Assembly (NCBI GenBank): GCA_016840855.1
Contig: JAEORO010000069.1
Coordinates: 1 to 64,000 of the forward strand
Source of the DNA: Candidatus Thorarchaeota archaeon
GTDB lineage: Archaea; Asgardarchaeota; Thorarchaeia; Thorarchaeales; Thorarchaeaceae
Direction: 5' to 3'
DNA length: 64,000 bases
A program made the position numbers and the translations under genes. The stretch's first letter is position 1, and each line of letters starts with the position of its first letter. Positions 29,246-37,061 of this stretch are shown here, piece after piece. Below the pieces are notes generated by a model. That model ran no database searches and was not told the origin of the DNA. It was given only the letters and a program-made list of their open reading frames with translations.

Positions 29246-29266
29246 AACGAATCGTTATCGTGATAA
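29246..29266. promoter_or_regulatory. Two overlapping short dyads (AACGA-A-TCGTT; TTATC-GT-GATAA) upstream of the permease
   Basis: Perfect inverted repeats read directly, 40-60 nt upstream of the TTG start at 29206. Confidence 0.4.
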
Positions 29267-29387
29267 TGTTTTAGGGGTGTACGCTGATATTTAAACTAAA
29301 GGGTATCATTTTTTGAGACTTTAATATCGACTTTAATATTATTAGCTCCTATTCAATACGGCATTTGTCGGAGTGCTCAAAATACTA

Positions 29388-30167
29388 TCACGAGTGTCGA
29401 AGTCTCTTAAAGAAATCCTGATCTAGAAGGAGCACCTCGACATTCTTTGTACGAACACCAGTACGACTCTCTAGAAGGACATTCAAAATGATTTCAATAT
29501 CCATTATGTGAACCGGCGGGACTGAGACCTTCATGTCTTTAGTGGCATATCCCAGTGCTTCCTGTTTCCCTTCATTTGTGACAATGCCATTTGTAATTAG
29601 AACACCCTGATTTGCTTGATGAGTTGGAAGAGACCCTCTAATCTCGCGAATGAGGTCAGCCCCAATCCTCTCGTCAAAGTCGCACTTCTTGGCGTATACA
29701 ACAACAGGAGACCTACCACCATCATCTCGCCATGATGTTAGAAGCACAACGGTTTCATTATGTGTATCAACCTCTTCAGCCTCCTCTACACAGGCTCGAA
29801 TGTTAAGAAGAACAATTCTTGCGAGATCGTTAAATCCTTCTAAATCGAGTCGAGCAATCTCATGTCTCATCTCTCTGCGAGTTGCACGATTAAAGTCATC
29901 AGCACGAGCTCGCACTTCAGCAATTAATTCCTCGTCCACTGCTCCTTCGCAAAGGTCGTTATACTGATATAGTCCAGGTCCTGTACGTAGGAAATACGCA
30001 GGCCGATTATCTTCCTGTGCTTGTTTGCCTTCAATGGAGAGGGATGCTGAAACTGAGGCAGGATCACGTGCCAATGCTTCTGCAATCTTCTTATAATGAA
30101 CTGGCTCAGCCCTAGCATGTTGTGCGAGCCATTCTCTGAGGGTAAGTTTTGATATCTTATCTGCCAA
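29388..30167 (-). CDS. N-terminal HTH (HARE-HTH-like) plus Mrr-like restriction-endonuclease-fold domain
   Basis: LREWLAQHARAEPVHYKKIAEAL... then VVVYAKKCDFDERIGADLIREIRGSLPTHQANQGVLITNGIVTNEGKQEA (Mrr-like). Confidence 0.65.
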   Translation of the reverse strand: MADKISKLTLREWLAQHARAEPVHYKKIAEALARDPASVSASLSIEGKQAQEDNRPAYFLRTGPGLYQYNDLCEGAVDEELIAEVRARADDFNRATRREMRHEIARLDLEGFNDLARIVLLNIRACVEEAEEVDTHNETVVLLTSWRDDGGRSPVVVYAKKCDFDERIGADLIREIRGSLPTHQANQGVLITNGIVTNEGKQEALGYATKDMKVSVPPVHIMDIEIILNVLLESRTGVRTKNVEVLLLDQDFFKRLRHS

Positions 30168-30390
30168 TTTCTATCGCAACCGATGCTGTCGTTAGCTTTT
30201 TTGACTACCCACTATTGTTGGGCGTATCCTTGTTATCAAGGTGAAATCAAGGTGATGTCTGGTAACATCCCCTTTATGACATTTGTCCCGCCCCGTGGCT
30301 ATGGTGGGCATTCCTGTTGATTTTTGTATTTATATGGGTAAATTTAAACTTTAAGACTGTATTAAGAATTATGAGTGTGGATAAAAGAAA

Positions 30391-30681
30391 TTGACAACAG
30401 TTTTCGTGAAGCTCATGAACAAAGGGTTGAAGCATTCAGAACATGATAAGTTCTCATTTGAAACAGGTGAGGATTCAACTGTTCGTGATTTAATTGATGA
30501 GCTCCATGAAGAGTATGGAGAAAGATTCGAAGTTTATCTGGAAGACAAGGAGAAGCGAATCCTTAGAAGAGACACAGTTGTCATTGTCAATGGTATGAAC
30601 ATGGTTGCGCGAAAAGGAGAGAAAACAAAACTCTCCAAAGGTGATCTGATTGTTTTTATGATTGCAGCTGTTGGTGGCTAA
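30391..30681 (+). CDS. MoaD/ThiS/Urm1-like ubiquitin-fold protein ending in GG
   Basis: LKHSEHDKFSFETGEDSTVRDLIDELHEEYG...VIVNGMNMVARKGEKTKLSKGDLIVFMIAAVGG-stop; TTG start. Confidence 0.85.
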   Translation: MTTVFVKLMNKGLKHSEHDKFSFETGEDSTVRDLIDELHEEYGERFEVYLEDKEKRILRRDTVVIVNGMNMVARKGEKTKLSKGDLIVFMIAAVGG

Positions 30682-30711
30682 AAGAGAGGAGAAGGTGTTT
30701 CCCATCCTCAA

Positions 30712-31908
30712 TTAGTCTTCAGGGAAATAGTCAGATTCGAGAATTTCAGGATTAACAATACCAGCAGATACAGCCATTATTTCAGCAACATCCAAGACCC
30801 TGATATCCAAGTCAGCTTCATACATACCATGTGTCAGATTCATCTCGCAAGCTGGACAGATGGTCGTCATTAACTCAGCATTAGTACCAACAAAATCTCT
30901 GATTCGTTCGTCTGATACCTTCTGAGAGTAATCAGGAAACATGATTTTGCATCCTCCACCACCGCCGCAACAGAATGCATGCTCACGATTTCTTGACATC
31001 TCAATGAATTCCAAACCAGGGATTGATTCGAGAACTTTTCGTGGTGAATCGTAGATATCTCGATAACGTCCTATCTCGCATGGGTCGTGATAGGTGACTT
31101 TCTTCGTAACTGAATTCTTGAATTTCAGCTTCTTTTGTTCAACAATCTCAAGCAATACTTCACTAGTATGACGTACCTTAATTGGTAACTTATCCAAACC
31201 TAGAAGATGAGGATACTCCTCGTCAAATGCTCTAAAGCAACTAGGACAAGGAGTTATGATTTCATTAACTCCACGATCCTGCAATTTCTTCAAGTATGCT
31301 TTTGCATACTTCTTTGCATCTTTCATGATTCCTGTTACCCAATAGGGGGTACCGCAGCATTTCTGATCATCACCTAAGAAATCTAAATCATACCCAGCAG
31401 CTTGAAGCAACCGTACAAGGATGTTTGTTTTCTCCTTGAAACGATGACTAGCTAGGCATCCCGGATAAAACAAAGTCCCTGATCCTTTGTTGAATTCAAG
31501 TCCTGCAGTCCACTTGGTATGTTCCTTGACAGAGTCTGCAAAGATGTTACCTGACGATGTGACTGTTTCAGCCATATTTGTTCCAGCTTCAGGGATTTTT
31601 ATTCCTTGGTTTATGAAGTCCTGCCGCATAGCCTTTGTAATCTCAATTACATCAATTTGAGCTGCTTTCTTACACTCCTCTCTACACCTTCCACACATAA
31701 AGCATCCAAAGATTCTTTCTGCAAGTTCTTCAGAATATTCCAGCTTACCCTCAAGAATTGACCGGGCAATCGCCATTCTACCTCTTGCTGTAGAAGACTC
31801 CCAGCGCTGTGTGAAAATTTCAGGACATCGGTCATTGTAATCGAATCCACGGCAGAACTCACATCTCCCGCAAGCATAGATCATGTCTTTGTATTGCTCA
31901 ATTTTCAT
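30712..31908 (-). CDS. GlcF/HdrD-like 4Fe-4S + CCG-domain protein
   Basis: CGRCEFCRGF, CFMCGRCREECK, and CCG motifs QKCCGTPYWV and HAFCCGGGGG. Confidence 0.9.
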   Translation of the reverse strand: MKIEQYKDMIYACGRCEFCRGFDYNDRCPEIFTQRWESSTARGRMAIARSILEGKLEYSEELAERIFGCFMCGRCREECKKAAQIDVIEITKAMRQDFINQGIKIPEAGTNMAETVTSSGNIFADSVKEHTKWTAGLEFNKGSGTLFYPGCLASHRFKEKTNILVRLLQAAGYDLDFLGDDQKCCGTPYWVTGIMKDAKKYAKAYLKKLQDRGVNEIITPCPSCFRAFDEEYPHLLGLDKLPIKVRHTSEVLLEIVEQKKLKFKNSVTKKVTYHDPCEIGRYRDIYDSPRKVLESIPGLEFIEMSRNREHAFCCGGGGGCKIMFPDYSQKVSDERIRDFVGTNAELMTTICPACEMNLTHGMYEADLDIRVLDVAEIMAVSAGIVNPEILESDYFPED

Positions 31909-33308
31909 TGCAGTTCTTCCTCCGGAATGAAAATTCCACGTTGCAAGATATTCTTTGGATCCAATGTCTTCTTTAGTGTCTTAAGAAGCCTGTAGTATCC
32001 TGTGTTTCGCTCAGCGACGAAGCTTCGAAGACCGTCCCGTCCACCAATTCCATAAGGAACAACTGGACCATTGAGAGTTATTTCATCAATCTCATGTGCT
32101 ATCTTCACTAGCTCTTTCCATTCTTCTGGCTCCTTGTAATTAGTCACCATGAAGGCTAACCAATCCCTTGGTAGAATCTGTCCCCCAAAACCCGCTTTCG
32201 TGTATCCTCTTTTCTCTATGAGTTCCTCTTTCCAAATTCTATACAAGAAGGTTATATCATCAATTCGAAGAGATCCTGCTCCAAAGAAGTGCCAGACACC
32301 TGTGTTGAAAAGGTCTGTTAGTCCCGTCAAAATTCTACCAAAATAATCATCAGCTGGAGCGCGATCGCCTATTTCTCCACCAAGCTCATTGATTTTCGCT
32401 ATTATCATCTTCTTCCGATGGTCAACAATTTCCTGCTCGTAACCGAAAATATCCATCATTAAGAAGAGCACTTCAGGTGCTGTTGGAGCAACCCAGAGGT
32501 ATATGCCTTGCATGTACTCATCACCTACATGCTGGTTGATGAAGTGACCAAACTCAATAACATCATCAAGTGTCTTCATTGTGGCGGTTAACCGCTCTGA
32601 GATATCAGTGGTTGGTCGAACTCGCAAGGTTAATTCAGTACAGACTCCAAGAATTCCTTCTGCACCAATGAACATACCAGCGAGATCAGGACCGAGACAT
32701 TGACGCTTGAATTTACCTGCACTTGGCCATGCTGCTGACCCAGTTTCTACTACATCTCCATTTGGCAAGACCATCTCCAAAGAGATGATATCTTGGTTGC
32801 CATGGAAGCCAAACTTAGCTGTGGAATGAGGTCCACCTCCTGCCTTCATGACCGACCCACCAACAGTCATTGCAGGACCTCCAGCTTCACTACAAAGATA
32901 TGTGAGTCCCTGCTTTCTCAACTCTCGGTCTAATTTCGCCCATGTGCAGTTGGGTTGCACTGTTGCTACAAGGTCTCTCGTATTGATTTCAATGACCTTA
33001 TTCAAGCGTCCCATATCAAGCATAATTCCAGGTTCTTGCGGGAGATAGGCATCCCAATGAGAAGTGCCTCCCCCACGTATGTATACCGGAATTTCATGAC
33101 TGTTTGCAATCTTTAGAATGGTTTGAATCTCTTCTCTAGATTCGGGTAGGACAACATGAGTTGGTATTTTCTGCGCTGCAGGGCTAAGGTCACGACTATA
33201 TGGAATCAGGTCGAACTTTTTATCGGTGACTCGATTCGGACCTACAACCTCTTGAAGAAGGCTTGTAACCTTCTTAATATCGACCATCATGAATCGCTCC
33301 AATGACAC
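31905..33308 (-). CDS. GlcD-like FAD-linked oxidase
   Basis: PTHVVLPESREEIQTILKIANSHEIPVYIRGGGTSHWDAYLP...FIGAEGILGVCTELTLR; start overlaps the GlcF-like gene by 4 nt. Confidence 0.92.
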   Translation of the reverse strand: MSLERFMMVDIKKVTSLLQEVVGPNRVTDKKFDLIPYSRDLSPAAQKIPTHVVLPESREEIQTILKIANSHEIPVYIRGGGTSHWDAYLPQEPGIMLDMGRLNKVIEINTRDLVATVQPNCTWAKLDRELRKQGLTYLCSEAGGPAMTVGGSVMKAGGGPHSTAKFGFHGNQDIISLEMVLPNGDVVETGSAAWPSAGKFKRQCLGPDLAGMFIGAEGILGVCTELTLRVRPTTDISERLTATMKTLDDVIEFGHFINQHVGDEYMQGIYLWVAPTAPEVLFLMMDIFGYEQEIVDHRKKMIIAKINELGGEIGDRAPADDYFGRILTGLTDLFNTGVWHFFGAGSLRIDDITFLYRIWKEELIEKRGYTKAGFGGQILPRDWLAFMVTNYKEPEEWKELVKIAHEIDEITLNGPVVPYGIGGRDGLRSFVAERNTGYYRLLKTLKKTLDPKNILQRGIFIPEEELQ

Positions 33309-33408
33309 CAGAATAGTATAAGATGTCCAGAGTAGTGCCCACCGATTAATTAAAGACTACGGTCTGAACCCGATTTAAGAAGAGATTAGAAAAATTAGAG
33401 GAATAGGA

Positions 33409-34542
33409 ATGAACATGAAACCTAGGGAGAGATTTCATGCTGCTGTTAATCATGAAGAGCCTGATCGAGTACCGATGGACTATTGGACAACTCCACAAGC
33501 ATATGAGAACTTACGGGATTATTTAGCCATAACTGCTCCAGAAACACAAGAATGGGGAATAATGGCTACATGGAAAACATCGGAAGAGCTATTGAAACGT
33601 CTTAATGTTGATTTTAGACGAGTATACATGAAATCCTCAGCTAGTTTTGCACCTCAGCCACTTCCAGATGGGTCTATTGAAATTGAGTTCAAATGCGGTA
33701 TGAAAGTAATAGGAGGTTACAACGAAGTCACCTACTATCCTTGGGCTGATTTTACGGAAGTTGAACAAATCGAGGATTTTGATTGGATTGATCCAGATGA
33801 TCCATCAAGATTGGATGGAGTTAGGGATTGGGCTGAATATCTACATGAGAGAACAGATTATGCAGTTGTAGGAATGGTTGGAGGGCCTTGGGGTGTTTTC
33901 GAGATTGTGGCTCATTATATGCGAGGGTTTGACAAGTTCCTAATCGACCTGCTAAGAAGACCAAACCTAGCGGATGCAATGATGGAGAAGAGCATGAAAC
34001 TTGCCTTAGAGATGAATCGAGTCTTCTTGGATGAAGTTGGAGAGTATTTAGACATCGTGCAAGTTGGGGATGATCTTGGACATCAAGATGGTCTTCTCAT
34101 AAGTCCAAGAGTATACAGAAAAATGGTAAAACACAGACACAAGAGAATCTATAGTGATATTCATAAAAGAGCGCCTCACGTGAAAATTCTGTATCACTCG
34201 TGTGGTGCAATCGAGCCTATGATAGAAGACCTTCTTGAAGTTGATGTTGACATCTTGAATCCGATTCAGCCACTTGCAAAGGGAATGGATTCTGTTGAAC
34301 TCAAGAAGAAATATGGGGATAGGCTAACATTTCATGGAGGGATAGATCTACAACACGCTATGTCAGCTCAAGGTACAGTCAACGATGTGCGAGCAGAGGT
34401 TGATAGACGAATAAAAGCGTTAGCACCTGGAGGCGGCTACATACTCGCGCCTGCACATAACATACAACCAGAATCGACTCCAGAAAAAATCCTTGAGCTC
34501 TATGACTACGCATCTAAGAAAGGTGTGTATCATTTACGTTGA
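33409..34542 (+). CDS. Uroporphyrinogen decarboxylase-family (URO-D / MtaA-like) protein
   Basis: MKPRERFHAAVNHEEPDRVPMDYW...VQVGDDLGHQDGLLISPRVYRKMVKHRHKRI...ILYHSCGAIEPMIEDLLEVDVDILNPIQ...FHGGIDLQ. Confidence 0.92.
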   Translation: MNMKPRERFHAAVNHEEPDRVPMDYWTTPQAYENLRDYLAITAPETQEWGIMATWKTSEELLKRLNVDFRRVYMKSSASFAPQPLPDGSIEIEFKCGMKVIGGYNEVTYYPWADFTEVEQIEDFDWIDPDDPSRLDGVRDWAEYLHERTDYAVVGMVGGPWGVFEIVAHYMRGFDKFLIDLLRRPNLADAMMEKSMKLALEMNRVFLDEVGEYLDIVQVGDDLGHQDGLLISPRVYRKMVKHRHKRIYSDIHKRAPHVKILYHSCGAIEPMIEDLLEVDVDILNPIQPLAKGMDSVELKKKYGDRLTFHGGIDLQHAMSAQGTVNDVRAEVDRRIKALAPGGGYILAPAHNIQPESTPEKILELYDYASKKGVYHLR

Positions 34543-34548
34543 GTAGAG

Positions 34549-35238
34549 CTAAGGGATTGGTCGCTCTTTGTGAAGGTCATGAGGGTCTTTTCCTTCATCT
34601 AATTTTTCAGACCACCACTTATCAGTCCCCACAACTGCTTCTGCGTGTCTTAAAACATCCTCAATTCGACTAGCTGGAATCACAATAATTCCATCACCAT
34701 CTCCAAATACTAAATCTCCTGGATTCACAGTGACTCCACCGCAGACTATAGGACTTTGGACCGACTCCATATCTAAACGGCCTCTCATTGTACCGGGATG
34801 ACGACCGCGGGCAAAAACTGGGAAATTTAATTTATCAATATCATAGATATCTCGGGAGGTGCCATCAACAACTGCTCCGCGAACACCTCGCTTTAAACCA
34901 ATCTTCGTTAATATCTGCCCCCATGCTGAGCAATCATTTGCGCCAGCCATGTCAATAACAAGAATGTCACCATCTGAGGCTTCGGTCCCCAGACTCATGA
35001 ATACATCAAGTTGATTCTCGTCATATGGTCGATTCGCAGGAGCGCGTTTTAGTTTCCCAGTTCGTGCGAATCCAGCCATTCGGTTATTTTTTGTTAGAGG
35101 TGTAATTCCTCTGTCCATGCATACCTGTCCAAGTCCAACCTCATCTGCAGCATCTGAAAGAGCTGCAACATAGAGTTTCATTGTACGTTTGATAATTAAA
35201 ATTCTATCAGTCGTCATAGAAGTCACTTCCTTTCCCAA
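34549..35238 (-). CDS. RraA / HMG-aldolase family protein
   Basis: ILVIDMAGANDCSAWGQILTKIGLKRGVRGAVVDGTSRDIYDIDKLNFPVFARGRHPG...VNPGDLVFGDGDGIIVIP. Confidence 0.92.
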   Translation of the reverse strand: MGKEVTSMTTDRILIIKRTMKLYVAALSDAADEVGLGQVCMDRGITPLTKNNRMAGFARTGKLKRAPANRPYDENQLDVFMSLGTEASDGDILVIDMAGANDCSAWGQILTKIGLKRGVRGAVVDGTSRDIYDIDKLNFPVFARGRHPGTMRGRLDMESVQSPIVCGGVTVNPGDLVFGDGDGIIVIPASRIEDVLRHAEAVVGTDKWWSEKLDEGKDPHDLHKERPIP

Positions 35239-35708
35239 CGATAAATGCAGAAATCATCGCCACGCATCATGCACTTGGGCAATGACATCGACACATTAGG
35301 ATCAATAGCTTGACCAATTCCCTCGTCTATTTTAGTTACATGCTCGCATATATCCAGACTAGCTCCTCGCGCCTTGAAGGATTCTATCCATGGACAATAC
35401 GTGACCTTCAAATCAAAACGTTTGGCAGTCTGATTTTCTACAGAGAGTTCAAATCCAAAGTAAGGATAGCTTCCATGAAAGAACTCGAAAATGGATTGTA
35501 GGTCACCTTTTCTCAGAGTGCCATTCTTGATTCCAGCATTACCAAGCTCCAAACCATGAAGACGATTGACCTCCCCAATCTCTTTCAATCCTTCATCACC
35601 CATCAGTCGGCGGATCGTTTCAACATAGATTACATGTGTATCTGCAAGAGTGTTCATGTTGGTTTTTCGAACTTCCTCGGCACTTGGATTGGACATAGTT
35701 AAGCACAA
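35223..35708 (-). CDS. L-2-amino-thiazoline-4-carboxylate hydrolase-like protein
   Basis: VTYCPWIESFKARGASLDICEHVTKIDEGIGQAIDPNVSMSLPKCMMRGDDFCIYRWERK resembles the ATC-hydrolase-like family. Confidence 0.55.
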   Translation of the reverse strand: MCLTMSNPSAEEVRKTNMNTLADTHVIYVETIRRLMGDEGLKEIGEVNRLHGLELGNAGIKNGTLRKGDLQSIFEFFHGSYPYFGFELSVENQTAKRFDLKVTYCPWIESFKARGASLDICEHVTKIDEGIGQAIDPNVSMSLPKCMMRGDDFCIYRWERK

Positions 35709-35842
35709 ACCTTACTGAGTTGGATGATTAATTACCAGATGTAACTTAAAACTTCTCTGAAGTACATGATGATTTTTCTTAAAGTATGATGGTCCATTAG
35801 ATAGGTTATATAAACTAGGAATATTCTCGCAGCATCAGAAGG

Positions 35843-37012
35843 GTGACACCTATGCTTGCTGAGAGAAATATAGATGTTCCAGCTAGTGAAATCCGTAAAA
35901 TCTTCAACATGATTATTGGAAGAACTGATGTCTTTGACATGACTGTTGGCATACCTGATTTCGACACACCTGAACACATCAAGGAAGCTGCAAAGAAAGC
36001 TATAGACGATGGATTTACTAGGTACACTCACAATGCAGGTTATATAGAGGTTAGAGAAGCACTTGCGCAGAAACTCAAGCGAGACAATAATATCGAAGCA
36101 GATCCAGTTAGTGAAATGGTACTAACCGCTGGAGGTATGGGGGCACTCGTTCTAGCTAATTTGGTGATGATAAATCCTGGTGATGAGGTGATTTATCCTG
36201 ATCCTGGTTTTGTAAGTCATTACGCTCACATAAAGCTAGCAGGAGGTATACCAATCCCCATACAATTGAAGAAGGAAAATAGGTTTGGTCTTTTGTCGGA
36301 GGATGTAGAACACAAAATTACTCCTAAGACGAAAATGATTGTTCTTAACTCACCCAACAATCCAACTGGTGGAGTCACTCCCAATAGTGAATTGAAAAGA
36401 ATTGCTGAACTATGTATTGAGAATGACATCTATGTCATAGCTGACGAAGCATACGAGAAGTTTAGATATGTAGATGAAGAACCACTGTTCATCGGTTCTC
36501 TGCCAGAAATGAAAGAGAGGACAGTTTCGATATTTTCGCTTTCTAAAACATATGCAATGACAGGCTGGCGAATAGCTGTGGCTACAGGATCCAGTGAGAT
36601 TATCGGTGCTATGACCAAACTACAAGAACATGTAATCGCAATGCCGACTTCAATTGCACAAAAAGCTGCAGCAGCAGCGGCTGTTGGCCCTCAAGACTGC
36701 GTGGCTGATATGCTCAAAACATTTCGAAAACGACGAGACCTTATTACTAAGGGATTAAACGATATTGAGGGAGTTGAAATAGCTCCTCCTGGAGGCGCAT
36801 TCTACGCATTCCCAGATGTTTCTGCGTATGGCGTGAAATCATATGATCTTGTTCACAAAATTCTGAATGAAACCAATGTTGTTACAATCCATGGAACAGC
36901 TTTTGGAAAATACGGTGAGGGATTTCTCAGACTTTGCTATGCAGTTTCAACAGAGAGAATTAATGAGGCTCTCAGTAGATTGGATAGCTATTTACCAAAA
37001 TTGCTGCATTAG
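35843..37012 (+). CDS. Class I/II PLP-dependent aminotransferase (AspC-like)
   Basis: MIVLNSPNNPTGGVTP...IADEAYEKFRY...SIFSLSKTYAMTGWRIA. Confidence 0.93.
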   Translation: MTPMLAERNIDVPASEIRKIFNMIIGRTDVFDMTVGIPDFDTPEHIKEAAKKAIDDGFTRYTHNAGYIEVREALAQKLKRDNNIEADPVSEMVLTAGGMGALVLANLVMINPGDEVIYPDPGFVSHYAHIKLAGGIPIPIQLKKENRFGLLSEDVEHKITPKTKMIVLNSPNNPTGGVTPNSELKRIAELCIENDIYVIADEAYEKFRYVDEEPLFIGSLPEMKERTVSIFSLSKTYAMTGWRIAVATGSSEIIGAMTKLQEHVIAMPTSIAQKAAAAAAVGPQDCVADMLKTFRKRRDLITKGLNDIEGVEIAPPGGAFYAFPDVSAYGVKSYDLVHKILNETNVVTIHGTAFGKYGEGFLRLCYAVSTERINEALSRLDSYLPKLLH

Positions 37013-37061
37013 ATATACCAGATGCGAAAAGTAATGAACAGAAAAATCGGTAGTTTGAGAG

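Noticed and set aside
27131-29274. Many ORFs antisense to the 309-aa gene and the amino acid permease
   Set aside because: Shadow ORFs in alternate frames of clear coding genes; low-complexity or Cys/His-rich translations with no family resemblance.
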